Source: Sandaracinus amylolyticus
GTDB lineage: Bacteria > Myxococcota_A > Polyangia > Polyangiales > Sandaracinaceae
Assembly (NCBI RefSeq): GCF_021631985.1
Contig: NZ_CP070225.1
Coordinates: forward strand, 5,084,001 to 5,148,000
Length of the DNA: 64,000 nucleotides
Direction of reading: 5' to 3'
The translations under genes and the position numbers were made by a program. The notes beneath the pieces are model-generated. The model did no database searches and was not told the origin of the DNA. It saw only the letters and a program-made list of their open reading frames with translations. Below, one piece after another: positions 17,198-26,387 of this stretch (positions are counted from its first letter, which is position 1; each line of letters starts with the position of its first letter).

Positions 17198-19356
17198 TGA
17201 GGACGACGAAGCTGATCGGCGCGCTCGTGATCGCGTGGAGCGTCGCGTGCGGCGACGGAGATCCCCCTCCAACCCCCGAGGGCGACGCCGGCCAGCGCGC
17301 GTGCGTCGCGCCCGGGCTCACGCACGGGCAGCTCTGCACCCACGACGCGACGTGCGACGACGGCTGCTTCTGCAACGGCGTCGAGCAGTGCGTCGAGGGC
17401 GTGTGCGCCGCGGGCGAGCGCGCCGCGTGCGACGACGGTGTCGCGTGCACGGTGGACACGTGCGACCCCGCGACCGACGCGTGCACCGCGACCGCCGCGG
17501 ACATCGAGTGCGACGACGGCGATCCCTGCAACGGCATCGAGATCTGCGACCTCGTGCGTGACTGCGTGCCCGGCCCCGATCCCTGCGACGACGGCGACGA
17601 CTGCACCGTCGACTCGTGCACCGGCGAGGGCGAGTGCGAGCACGAGATCGCGGATCGCGACGACGACGGATTCGTCGACCGGCTCTGCGGCGGCACCGAC
17701 TGCGACGACGCGCCCGGCGCCGGCGCGACGCGTCATCCGGGCGCGCCCGAGGTCTGCGGCAACGAGCTCGACGACGACTGCAACGGCAACCCCGACGCGC
17801 TCGAGTCGTGTCCGGCGACCAACGACGGCTGCGACGACGCGAGGGCGATCGACGCATCGACGACGCTCCTCGGGACCACGCTCGGCGCGACGCTCGACGT
17901 GCCGTCGCCCTGCGTGGTCGGCGCGAACGAGCCCGGCGACGTGATCTACCGCGTGCACCTCGCGGCCGAGAGCGACCTCTCCGTGAGCGCCGCGAGCGTG
18001 ACCCCCGACGATCCCTACGCCACCGCGGTCGCGCTCGCGCTGCGGCCCTGGGCCCAGTGCGGAACGCCCGACGCGGAGCCGCTCGCCTGTCGCGTGGCGG
18101 ACGCGCCCACCGTGCTCACGGCGCGACGCCTCGCGCCCGGCGACTACGCGCTCGTCGTCACGTCGTTCGCGGCGCGCGGTCCCTTCGAGCTCACGGTCGA
18201 GATCGCGCCGCCCGAGGACGGCATCGAGGGCGATGGCTGCGGGACGCCGCGCACCATCACGGCGTCGGGCACGTACTCGCTGCCGCTCCTCGATCTGCGC
18301 GCCGACGTCGCCGACCACTGCCGGTTCGGAGATCGCGGAGGCAGGGACGCGGTCTACCGGCTCGTGCTCGACGCGCCGCGCGACGTGACCATCGAGGGCG
18401 CGAACGCGCTCATCGCGGTGACCTCGGTGTGCGACGACGACGGGCGCGACGGCGACGTGCGCGGGTGCGGCGCGGGCGCGCTCACGATGCGCGCGCTGCC
18501 CGCCGGTGAGCACTGGATCGTCGTCGACGACGCACGCACCGATCCCTCCGCGATCTCGCTGGAGATCGACGTCACGATCGAGCCGGTGGCCGACGACGCG
18601 CACGAGGGCGACGTCTGCGCCCGCGCGGTCGAGCTCACCGAGGACGTCGCGACGACGATCGATCCGCTCGCCTTCGGCTACGAGCTCGGCGCGGCGTGCG
18701 AAGACCCGACGATCCGACCCGCCGACGATCTCTTCGTGCGCTTCACGCTCGACGAGGCGCGCGACGTGATCATCGGCGCGAGCAGCGGCTGGGGCCCGCC
18801 GTGCGCGGTGGCGATCACCGACGACTGCAGCACGCGCGGCGCGCTCGCATGCCGCCGGACCGGTCTGCTGCGCGTGCCCTCGGTCCCCGCAGGCCCGCAC
18901 TTCGCGGCGATCTCGTGCATGGAGAACACCGGGCCCGTCGAGGTCACGTTCCGCACCGAGACGCCCGCGACGCCGCCCACCAACGATCGCTGCGCCGACG
19001 CGGACCCGCTCGAGCCCGGCGCCGCCGCGCGCGTCGTGCTCACCGCGTATCGCGACGACCGGCGCTGCGGCAACGAGCGCCCCGACGCCGACGCGTTCTA
19101 TCGGCTCACGCTGGGCGCGCGACGGCGCGTGCTCTTCTTCGTGACCCCCGAAGAAGGCTCGGGCCCGATCACCCTCGGTGTCCTCGACCGATGCGACGAC
19201 GCCGCGCCGACCTGCCGCACGGCGGAGGCGTCCGCGAGCGGCACGATCGTGTTCGAGGAGACGCTCGACGCGGGCGAGCACCTCGTGATGCTCGAGGGCG
19301 ATCCCGGTGCGATCCCGGCCGCGCGACTGCGCGTGCAGACGACGGAGCCGCGATGA
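17197..19356 (+). CDS. Cys-rich lipoprotein with four PPC-like domains, paralog A
   Basis: 719 aa. The signal ends at SVAC (Cys18). Residues ~36-155 are a dense Cys array (CDDGCFCNGVEQCVEG and following CDDG units). A MopE-like block (RDDDGFVDRLCGGTDCDD, ELDDDCNGNPD) precedes four domains of ~125 residues starting near 208, 343, 468 and 594. Each opens with a short motif of the form N/G-D-x-C and later has a D-x-x-Y/F-R-x-x-L strand, resembling prepeptidase-C-terminal beta-sandwiches. No enzyme motif was found. The next gene encodes the same architecture, so this is a tandem duplication. Coupled by TGATG upstream and ATGA downstream. Confidence 0.7.
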   Translation: MRTTKLIGALVIAWSVACGDGDPPPTPEGDAGQRACVAPGLTHGQLCTHDATCDDGCFCNGVEQCVEGVCAAGERAACDDGVACTVDTCDPATDACTATAADIECDDGDPCNGIEICDLVRDCVPGPDPCDDGDDCTVDSCTGEGECEHEIADRDDDGFVDRLCGGTDCDDAPGAGATRHPGAPEVCGNELDDDCNGNPDALESCPATNDGCDDARAIDASTTLLGTTLGATLDVPSPCVVGANEPGDVIYRVHLAAESDLSVSAASVTPDDPYATAVALALRPWAQCGTPDAEPLACRVADAPTVLTARRLAPGDYALVVTSFAARGPFELTVEIAPPEDGIEGDGCGTPRTITASGTYSLPLLDLRADVADHCRFGDRGGRDAVYRLVLDAPRDVTIEGANALIAVTSVCDDDGRDGDVRGCGAGALTMRALPAGEHWIVVDDARTDPSAISLEIDVTIEPVADDAHEGDVCARAVELTEDVATTIDPLAFGYELGAACEDPTIRPADDLFVRFTLDEARDVIIGASSGWGPPCAVAITDDCSTRGALACRRTGLLRVPSVPAGPHFAAISCMENTGPVEVTFRTETPATPPTNDRCADADPLEPGAAARVVLTAYRDDRRCGNERPDADAFYRLTLGARRRVLFFVTPEEGSGPITLGVLDRCDDAAPTCRTAEASASGTIVFEETLDAGEHLVMLEGDPGAIPAARLRVQTTEPR

Positions 19357-21554
19357 CGAAGCGCTGGTCGATCTCGATCGCTCTGATCCTCGCCGCGTGC
19401 GGCGAGCCCGGTCCCGCTCCGCTCGGCGACGCAGGTGCGCTGCCCGACGCGTCGCCGCCCACCACGTGCGGAGCGCCCGGCGCGACCGTCGGCGCGGCGT
19501 GCACCGTCGCCGCGGAGTGCAGCGACGGCTGCTTCTGCAACGGCGAGGAGGCGTGCGTGGAGGGCCGCTGCGAGGCGGGCACGGCCCCCTGCACCGACGA
19601 GCACGAGTGCACCGACGACGTGTGCGTCGAGGCCGCGCGCACCTGCGTGTTCGGCCCCGACTCCGAGCGCTGCCAGGACGACGATGCCTGCAACGGCCGC
19701 GAGGTGTGCTCCGCCGATCTCGGCTGCCTCCCCGCGCCCGCGCTGCTCGACTGCAGCGACGGAGATCCGTGCACCGTCGACGAGTGCGATCCGACCACGG
19801 GCTGCGGCTCGAGGACCGTGCTGCGCGACGCGGACGCGGACGGCGCGCCCGACGCGCGCTGCGGCGGCGACGACTGCAACGACGCGCTCGCCTCGATCGG
19901 TCCCGCGCGCGAGGAGATCTGCGACAACGGCATCGACGACGACTGCGACGGGCTGCGCGACTACGCGGAGCCGAGCTGCGTCGCGACGAACGACACCTGC
20001 GCGACCGCGCGCGCGGTGCCGGGCTCCGGCTCGTACTCGGGGACCACGGTCGGCCTCGCCGCCGACGGAACGTCGAGCTGCGCAGCGCTGGGCACCGACG
20101 CGTTCTACTCGTTCCGCATCGACGCACCGCGACGCGTCCGCATCGCGGTCTGGACGCCCGTCGACACGGTGGTCTCCCTGCGCCTCCGCAGCGAGTGCGC
20201 CGACCCCGATCCCACGCGCGACGTCCGCTGCGCGAACAACGGCGGAGGGGGCGCGATCGTGGTCGACGAGCCCGAGCTCGCGGCAGGCGAGTACGTCATC
20301 CGCGTCGCCACCGCGGTGCCCGTCGCGTTCGGCGTGGAGCTCTCGATCACCGCGCCGGGCACGCCGGTCCGCGGCGATCGTTGCGACGCCGAGCTCGTCG
20401 ACATCACGGGCTCCACCGTGATCGCCGGCGACTTCGCGCTCTACGACGACGACCTCGCGACCACGTGCGGCGAGGCGGGCTCTCTCCCCGAGGTCGTGCA
20501 TCGGCTCCGCCTCGATCGACCGATGGACGTGGTGCTCGAGGCCAGCCTCGGGATGACACCGATCGTCTTCCGAGGCGTGACGCTCGAGGTGCGTCGCACC
20601 TGCGACGACGAGAGCACGTCGCTGGGCTGCGCGATGCCCGACGCGCAGCACGATCCGCTCTTCGAGGACCAGGGCGTCTCGCGGCTGCGCTACGCACCGC
20701 TGCCCGCGGGCGATTACTTCGTCATCATCGAGCGGCGGCAGAGCTTCCCGACGTACGAGCTGCGCGCGACGATCACCGAGCCGGTCCCGCGGCTCGAGGG
20801 CGATGCATGCGGGACCGCCGTCGACATCACGAACCGCACCGCCACGCTGGAGGCGCGACGCCTCGTCGGCTCGGGCTCGCACGGCACGCGCTTCGAGGCG
20901 GACTACCTCTCGAATTGCGGCGGTCAGGGCACGCTCTTCTATCCCGACGCGGTCTTCCGCTTCGAGGTCGAGACCACGTCGGACGTGATGCTCGACGTCG
21001 ACTGGCTCGGCGACAACGCGCACCTCTTCGTGCAGGCCGACTGCGGCAGCGTCGCGTCCGAGCTCCTCTGCCTCGACACGCCACGCTCCTACGGGCCGCC
21101 GCTCCTCCACAGCCTGCCGCCCGGCGACTACTTCGTGATCACCCGCGCCGGCGCGTACCACGCGCCGATCAGCGCCCGCGCGACGCTCCTGCCGCCGACC
21201 CCGCGGCCCGACAACGATCGGTGCGAGGACGCGATCGAGATCGGCGACGGCGCGTCGCGCATCGATACGCTCTACGGCTTCCAGGACGACGTCGAGGCGT
21301 GCTGGGCCGGCAGGGACGCGCTCTACCGGCTCACGCTCGATCGCGAGAGCGCGGTGAGCGCGCTGGTCGAGTCGTTCGACCCCTTCTCGCCCGTGACGAT
21401 GGGGCTGCTCGAGAGCGACTGCGCCACGCCGGTCGCGGACGAGTGCGTGCCGCGCGCGCTCGATCGCGTGCTCCCCGCCGGCACGTACTTCCTCGCGGTG
21501 CAGGGCTATCAAGAGACCGACTTCCGGCTCGACGTGTTCGTCGATCCGATCTGA
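19353..21554 (+). CDS. Cys-rich lipoprotein with four PPC-like domains, paralog B
   Basis: 733 aa, lipobox LILAAC (Cys16). It repeats the plan of paralog A: Cys array with CSDGCFCNGEEACVEG, a MopE-like Asp/Cys block ending NGIDDDCDGLRD, then four beta domains beginning near residues 210, 339, 480 and 618, each opened by a Cys preceded by N-D or G-D. The two differ strongly at residue level, so the duplication is old or the copies have diverged in ligand. It overlaps paralog A by 4 nt and is followed after 12 bp by the MYXO-CTERM gene. Probably exported and lipid-anchored; function unknown. Confidence 0.7.
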   Translation: MTKRWSISIALILAACGEPGPAPLGDAGALPDASPPTTCGAPGATVGAACTVAAECSDGCFCNGEEACVEGRCEAGTAPCTDEHECTDDVCVEAARTCVFGPDSERCQDDDACNGREVCSADLGCLPAPALLDCSDGDPCTVDECDPTTGCGSRTVLRDADADGAPDARCGGDDCNDALASIGPAREEICDNGIDDDCDGLRDYAEPSCVATNDTCATARAVPGSGSYSGTTVGLAADGTSSCAALGTDAFYSFRIDAPRRVRIAVWTPVDTVVSLRLRSECADPDPTRDVRCANNGGGGAIVVDEPELAAGEYVIRVATAVPVAFGVELSITAPGTPVRGDRCDAELVDITGSTVIAGDFALYDDDLATTCGEAGSLPEVVHRLRLDRPMDVVLEASLGMTPIVFRGVTLEVRRTCDDESTSLGCAMPDAQHDPLFEDQGVSRLRYAPLPAGDYFVIIERRQSFPTYELRATITEPVPRLEGDACGTAVDITNRTATLEARRLVGSGSHGTRFEADYLSNCGGQGTLFYPDAVFRFEVETTSDVMLDVDWLGDNAHLFVQADCGSVASELLCLDTPRSYGPPLLHSLPPGDYFVITRAGAYHAPISARATLLPPTPRPDNDRCEDAIEIGDGASRIDTLYGFQDDVEACWAGRDALYRLTLDRESAVSALVESFDPFSPVTMGLLESDCATPVADECVPRALDRVLPAGTYFLAVQGYQETDFRLDVFVDPI

Positions 21555-21566
21555 CGGAGAGCCACG

Positions 21567-23381
21567 ATGGGACAGCCGACTCGATCCCGCGCTCGAGCCC
21601 TCGCGCTCGCGATGCTCGCGACGGCGCTCGCCGCGCCCGCCGCCGCCCAGCCCGGCCACCGCATGCAGACCGAAGAGGGCTTCTACTTCTTCGTCGATCA
21701 CGTGCCCGGCGAGTGGAGCGACGATCCCAACCAGGGCACGGGCGCGCTGCTCTCGGTGTTCGGCTCGGACACCCGCACCCTCGAGCTCGGCGTGCGCTCC
21801 GACGGATCGCGCTTCTGGTACCGGCAGGACGGCACCGCGACGACGTTCTCGCTCGGCGATCGACAGATCGATCTCGCCGACGTGCGGAGCGGCGTGGTGC
21901 AGCTCCGCCGGAGCGTGTTCGTGCCCGCCGAGGGCCCGTCGGTCGCGCGCATCGTCGACGTGATCACGAACACCAGCGACGAGTCGCTCGCGATCACGCT
22001 CGACGAGCGCGTCCCCGCGAACCAGCTCGCGAGCTCGAGCGGCGACACCACGATCGACGCCGCCGACACCTGGTCGGTCTCGGGCTTCTCGTGGATCCAG
22101 GAGATGACGGGCCTCGTGTGGGGCTCGGCGTCGGCGCCCGTGCCGGGCGTGAGCACGAGCGAGGGCTACGTCCGGATGATCTCGCGCACGGTGCGGATCG
22201 GTGCGGGCGAGCGCGTGGTGCTCGTCCGCTTCGCGACCAAGTCGCGCACGCTCGAGGGCGCGCGCGACCTCGCGACGCAGCTCGCCTCGAGCCCACCGCC
22301 CGAGGTGATGGTGGGGATGGACGCGCTGATCCCCGACGTCATCAACTTCGACTGGGTGCTCCCCGGCGCGCCTCGCGTGCAGATCGAGGCCGACGTGATC
22401 GTGCCGGAGGGCGCTGCGATCCCGGTGCGCGCCCTCGCGCAGCCGGAGGACGTGACGTGGAGCTGGGACCTCACGGGCACCGGGGAGCTCGTGCCGATGG
22501 GCACCACGCGCGAGGTGAGCGTCCCCGGCGACGTGCTCGACGGCCCCGACGTGATCCGCGTCGGCGCGCAGGCGACCGCGGACGGCCAGAGCACCCGGCG
22601 CTACTGGACGATGCGCGTCGAGAACGTCGCGCCCACGTTCGTCGACCTGCCCGAGCACCTCGAGCTCCGCGTCGGCGAGGCCCACGAGATCGTGCTCCGC
22701 GCGCAGGATCCGTCGCCGCTCGATCGGCTCTCGTTCGAGCTCGTCTCGGCGCCCGAGGGCGTGACGCTCGAGCGCGATCGCGTCCGGGTGCGGCCGAGCG
22801 AGGCGCAGATCACGCACGGAGGTCGCGAGCTGATCATCGCGGTCCGCGCCCTCGACGACGACGGCGGCGCGACCGACGCGTCCATCGGTCTGGCGGTACG
22901 ACCGAACCGCGCGCCCTCGGTGCCGATCCCGATCGCGCCGGTGCCGGGATCGAGCATCGAGGACCGGACGCCGGACCTCGTCGTCTCGAACGCGATCGAC
23001 GAGGACGGCGACGCGCTCCGCTACGAGATCGAGATCGACACGTCGTCCGACTTCGACGCACCGATGCGCGTCGTGGATCTCGCCGCCGGCACCGCGGTGA
23101 CGTCGTGGACCGTTCCCGAGGCGCTCGCGCCCGGCAGCTACGTGTGGCGCGCACGCGTGACCGACGGTGCGTTCACGAGCGACTGGGCGACGGCTTCGTT
23201 CCGCGTGAGCGCGCCCACCGACGCGGGGGCTCCCTCCGACGCGAGCGCGCCTCCGCCGACCGCGCGCAGCTCGGGCTGCTCGGTGGGAGGTGACGCGCGC
23301 ATCGATGGCAGTGCCGCCGTGATCGTGCTCGGCGCGATGGTCGCAATCCGCGCTCGGCGTCGCCGGCGACTCCAACGCTGA
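21567..23381 (+). CDS. MYXO-CTERM-anchored surface protein, last gene of operon
   Basis: 604 aa. A Sec signal ends near AAPAAAQ. The body contains beta-rich and Ig/cadherin-like segments, with a fibronectin-III-like final domain (~450-550, PSVPIPIAPVPGSSI...GSYVWRARVTDG). The C-terminus is a MYXO-CTERM sorting tail: Cys571 in SSGCSVGG, a hydrophobic stretch and an Arg-rich end (RARRRRRLQR). In myxobacteria this tail leads to processing and retention at the cell surface. GGAGAGCC upstream of the ATG is the ribosome site. It is the only protein in the window with this tail and may display or anchor the complex of the six lipoproteins encoded upstream. Confidence 0.8.
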   Translation: MGQPTRSRARALALAMLATALAAPAAAQPGHRMQTEEGFYFFVDHVPGEWSDDPNQGTGALLSVFGSDTRTLELGVRSDGSRFWYRQDGTATTFSLGDRQIDLADVRSGVVQLRRSVFVPAEGPSVARIVDVITNTSDESLAITLDERVPANQLASSSGDTTIDAADTWSVSGFSWIQEMTGLVWGSASAPVPGVSTSEGYVRMISRTVRIGAGERVVLVRFATKSRTLEGARDLATQLASSPPPEVMVGMDALIPDVINFDWVLPGAPRVQIEADVIVPEGAAIPVRALAQPEDVTWSWDLTGTGELVPMGTTREVSVPGDVLDGPDVIRVGAQATADGQSTRRYWTMRVENVAPTFVDLPEHLELRVGEAHEIVLRAQDPSPLDRLSFELVSAPEGVTLERDRVRVRPSEAQITHGGRELIIAVRALDDDGGATDASIGLAVRPNRAPSVPIPIAPVPGSSIEDRTPDLVVSNAIDEDGDALRYEIEIDTSSDFDAPMRVVDLAAGTAVTSWTVPEALAPGSYVWRARVTDGAFTSDWATASFRVSAPTDAGAPSDASAPPPTARSSGCSVGGDARIDGSAAVIVLGAMVAIRARRRRRLQR

Positions 23382-23394
23382 CTCCGATGCTCGC

Positions 23395-23420
23395 GGCCAG
23401 CACGCAGACGCGCGCTGGCC
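23395..23420. terminator. Possible bidirectional hairpin between convergent genes
   Basis: GGCCAGC (23395-23401) can pair with GCTGGCC (23414-23420) across a 12-nt loop. It lies in the 51-bp gap between the convergent MYXO-CTERM gene and the small membrane protein gene. No T-run follows, so termination is uncertain. Confidence 0.35.
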
Positions 23421-23432
23421 ACGCTCACCCGA

Positions 23433-23825
23433 TCACCCGCGCGCGAGCATCCGCGTCGCGACGACGCCGAAGAGCGCGAGCGCGCCGAGCGCCGCCACGC
23501 CACGCCCGCCGCGCAGACGGTGCTCCCACACGTCCACGCGGTCGGCGAAGAGCAGCAGCATCCAGTGCCGCGTCCAGTGGTCCGGGTACGAGTACGCCAG
23601 CTTCCGAACGCGCCCCGAGAGTCCCTTCGGCGGCTGCGCGGTGCCGTACACCGGCGGGATTTCCTTGTACGGCCGCTCGTTCTTGAACACCGTCACGTCC
23701 GACGACTGCTGCGCCGGGATCTTCGCGCCCTCCACCGGCCGCGGCTCGCGCTCCTTCGGGTACCCGGGGCGGCGCGAAGGATCCGCGTCGACTCCGTATC
23801 CGACGATCTGCCTCGGATCGATCAT
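23433..23825 (-). CDS. Small protein with one C-terminal membrane segment
   Basis: 130 aa starting at 23825, preceded by AGAGGAGAG. The first ~90 residues are polar and rich in Arg, Lys and Pro (RPGYPKEREPRPVEG). A single hydrophobic segment lies at about 108-126 (GVAALGALALFGVVATRM), predicting a cytoplasmic or periplasmic domain tethered to the membrane. It is 14 bp downstream of the alcohol dehydrogenase gene on the same strand and probably co-transcribed. No family recognised. Confidence 0.55.
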   Translation of the reverse strand: MIDPRQIVGYGVDADPSRRPGYPKEREPRPVEGAKIPAQQSSDVTVFKNERPYKEIPPVYGTAQPPKGLSGRVRKLAYSYPDHWTRHWMLLLFADRVDVWEHRLRGGRGVAALGALALFGVVATRMLARG

Positions 23826-23839
23826 GATCGTCTCTCCTC

Positions 23840-24997
23840 TCACGCGCTGATGGTGCTGGTCCCGGGAGTGAGCACGCACTTCACACAGCCGTCCTTCTTC
23901 TGCGCGAAGAGGTGATAGGCAGTCGGCGCGTCCTCGAGCGAGAAGCGGTGCGTGATGATGCCCTTCGCATCGATGCGCCCCGCGCGGATGTGCTCGAGCA
24001 GGTGCTCCATGTAGCGCTTCACGTTGCACTGGTTCATGCGCAGCGTGAGGCCCTTGTTCATCGCAGTGCCGATGTCGACGAGGTTCCACGGCGGGCCGTA
24101 GACGCCGACGATCGACACGTTCCCGCCCTTGCGCGTCGCGTGCACGCACCAGTTGATCGCGGTCGCACTGCCACCCTCGAGCTTCAGCCCGAGGCCCACC
24201 ACCTTCTGCATCACCGAGCCCGAGGCCTCGCAGCCGACCGCGTCGATCGTGGAGTCTGCGCCGCGCCCTTCGGTCATCTCCTTGATCGCAGGGATGATGT
24301 CGACGTCTTCGAAGCTCAGCGTCTCGACCTGCGCATATCTCTCGGCGAACTCGAGTCGATAGTCGACATAGTCGACACCGATCACCCGCCCTGCGCCCAT
24401 CAACCATGCGCTCTTCATCGCGAAGAGGCCGACGGGCCCGCAGCCGAACACGACGACGGTGTCGCCCGGCGTGATCTCCGCCATCTCCGCGCCCTGATAG
24501 CCGGTCGGGAGGATGTCGCTGAGGAAGAGGACGTCCTCCTCGTCCATGTCCTCCGGGATCTTCATCGGACCGACGTTCGCGTACGGAACACGCACGTACT
24601 CGGCCTGTCCGCCCTCGTATCCGCCCGTCGTGTGCGAATATCCGAACACGCCACACGCGACGTCGCTCGTCGGATTCGAGTTCTCGCAATTCGCGAAGAG
24701 CCCGCGCTGGCAGAAGAAGCACGTGCCGCACGAGATCGGGAACGGCACGACGACGCGATCACCGACCTTCAGGTTGCCCACGCCGGGGCCGACCTCCTCG
24801 ACGATCCCGGTGAACTCGTGTCCGAACGTGTGCCCGACGCGGGTATCGGGGATCAGGCCGTGCAGCAGGTGCAGATCCGATCCGCAGATCGCACTGCGCG
24901 TGATCTTGAGGATCGCGTCCTGCGGGTGCTCGATCCGCGGGTCCGGCTTGTTCACCACGGACACGCGATAGGGGCCCTGATAGCTGAGTGCTCGCAT
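23840..24997 (-). CDS. Zinc-dependent alcohol dehydrogenase (formaldehyde dehydrogenase-like)
   Basis: 385 aa. The medium-chain dehydrogenase fold is complete. Catalytic zinc ligands are Cys38, His60 and Glu61 (ICGSDLH, GHEFTG); the structural zinc loop is Cys90, Cys93, Cys96 and Cys104 (SCGTCFFCQRGLFANC). The NAD(H) loop FGCGPVG sits near 187-193 and an acidic residue after beta2 (GVDYVDYR) favours NAD. The extended C-terminal part with FGYSHTTGG is like glutathione-independent formaldehyde or threonine dehydrogenases. A GGAG motif lies 13 nt upstream. Substrate not certain. Confidence 0.88.
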   Translation of the reverse strand: MRALSYQGPYRVSVVNKPDPRIEHPQDAILKITRSAICGSDLHLLHGLIPDTRVGHTFGHEFTGIVEEVGPGVGNLKVGDRVVVPFPISCGTCFFCQRGLFANCENSNPTSDVACGVFGYSHTTGGYEGGQAEYVRVPYANVGPMKIPEDMDEEDVLFLSDILPTGYQGAEMAEITPGDTVVVFGCGPVGLFAMKSAWLMGAGRVIGVDYVDYRLEFAERYAQVETLSFEDVDIIPAIKEMTEGRGADSTIDAVGCEASGSVMQKVVGLGLKLEGGSATAINWCVHATRKGGNVSIVGVYGPPWNLVDIGTAMNKGLTLRMNQCNVKRYMEHLLEHIRAGRIDAKGIITHRFSLEDAPTAYHLFAQKKDGCVKCVLTPGTSTISA

Positions 24998-25127
24998 TCG
25001 AGTTCCACGCTCCTCGGAAGGTGACGTGGGGACTCGCGCGAAGGGTCACAAGCGCGATGTCGTGATTCGTGATCACGGCAGAATCTTGCGCGCGCAGTCG
25101 CGCACGGCGTGGCGCGCGACCACGCGA

Positions 25128-26330
25128 TCAGATCGTCGATGCGCCGACGTGGAAGACGTCCGCGCTCTCACCGATCGCGGCGAGCACCTCGGCGCTCGGC
25201 TCACCGACGACCTCGACACGCGCCAGCGCCGCGCGACCGCCCGAGAACACGACGTTCTCCATGCCCTGCACGTTGTGTCGCGCTTCGCTGAGGATGCGCA
25301 GCACGTGCGCGAGCACGCCGACGCGATCGGCGTGGCGCACGACCACGACGTGCGTCGCCGCGCTGCGCACTGCGAGGTTCACGCAGTTCGGGATCGGCTC
25401 GGCGCGCTGGTACGCGCCGACGATGCGCACGACCTCTTCGCCGACCGCTTCTTCCGCTTCGTCGGTGCTCGCGCCGACGTGGCAGGTCCCGTAGACGTTC
25501 GGGTGATCCGCGATCGGCTCCTCGAACGGCGCCTGTCCCGCGGCGGGCTCCTTGGCGAACACGTCGAGCCCGGCGCGGATCCCGCGCGACGAGCACGCCT
25601 CGAGCAGCGCGTCCTGATCGACCACCTCGCCGCGCGACGTGTTCACGAAGTACGCGCCGGGCTTCATCGCGGCGAACACGCTCGCGCCGATCCGCTTCTC
25701 GGTCTCCTTCGTGAGCGCGAGGTGCACGCTCACCGCGTCGGCGTGCGTGACCGCGGCCTCGGGGGTCGCAGCCCGGACGATGCCGAGCTCCTCCGCCTGC
25801 GCCTCGGTCAACCGGCGCGACCAGCCGACGACCCGCATGCCGAGCGCCTGCGCGCGCACGATCACCTCGCGCGCGATCGCGCCGACGCCGAGCACCGCGA
25901 GGGTGCGACCCCTCAGGCCGCGGGCCTCGCCCAGCGTCTTCTTGTCCCAGCGATGCGCGCGCAGGCTCGCGACGTTGTCGGCGATGCGGCGATCGAGGTT
26001 GATCAGGTGTCCGATCGTGAGCTCTGCGACCGCCGCCGCGTTCTTGCCCGGGCAGTTCGCGACGTAGACGCCGCGCGCCGAGGCAGCGCCCATGTCGATC
26101 GTGTTCACGCCCGCGCCCGCGCGGATGATCAGCGAGAGACTCTTGCCGGTCTCGACGTGCTGCGCGGTGACCTTGGTGCTGCGGACGATCAGGACCTCGG
26201 GGTCGAGCTCGCGCATCGCCGCGACGAGCGTCTCGCCCTCGAGCTTGGGATCGACGTCGAGTCGAGCGCCGAGATCCTGGAGGCGACCGGGGACGAACGA
26301 AGCGAGCTTGTCGGCGACGAGGATGCGCAT
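25128..26330 (-). CDS. D-3-phosphoglycerate dehydrogenase-like 2-hydroxyacid dehydrogenase with ACT domain
   Basis: 400 aa. The D-2-hydroxyacid dehydrogenase fold is intact: Rossmann motif LGVGAIA (~147-153) and the catalytic residues Arg233 (NTSRGE), Glu261 (FAKEP) and His284 (GTCHVGAST). A C-terminal ACT-like region (~330-400, VVVRHADRVGVLAHVLRIL) suggests feedback by serine or another amino acid. In SerA it oxidises 3-phosphoglycerate to start serine synthesis; related enzymes act on other hydroxyacids. The CHVGAST wording and the truncated N-terminal half resemble the shorter SerA group. It stands alone, without serB or serC nearby. Confidence 0.82.
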   Translation of the reverse strand: MRILVADKLASFVPGRLQDLGARLDVDPKLEGETLVAAMRELDPEVLIVRSTKVTAQHVETGKSLSLIIRAGAGVNTIDMGAASARGVYVANCPGKNAAAVAELTIGHLINLDRRIADNVASLRAHRWDKKTLGEARGLRGRTLAVLGVGAIAREVIVRAQALGMRVVGWSRRLTEAQAEELGIVRAATPEAAVTHADAVSVHLALTKETEKRIGASVFAAMKPGAYFVNTSRGEVVDQDALLEACSSRGIRAGLDVFAKEPAAGQAPFEEPIADHPNVYGTCHVGASTDEAEEAVGEEVVRIVGAYQRAEPIPNCVNLAVRSAATHVVVVRHADRVGVLAHVLRILSEARHNVQGMENVVFSGGRAALARVEVVGEPSAEVLAAIGESADVFHVGASTI

Positions 26331-26387
26331 GCGCCCACGATACCGGCGCGTGACGCGCGGCGATCGTGGCGCTGTGCGCTTCCTCGT

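Noticed and set aside
19098-23375. 1425-codon minus-strand open frame
   Set aside because: Lies opposite three well-supported secreted proteins and has low-complexity composition; an antisense shadow.
25068-25077. CGTGATCACG palindrome upstream of the alcohol dehydrogenase
   Set aside because: Ten bases of symmetry are common by chance and no regulator is adjacent.
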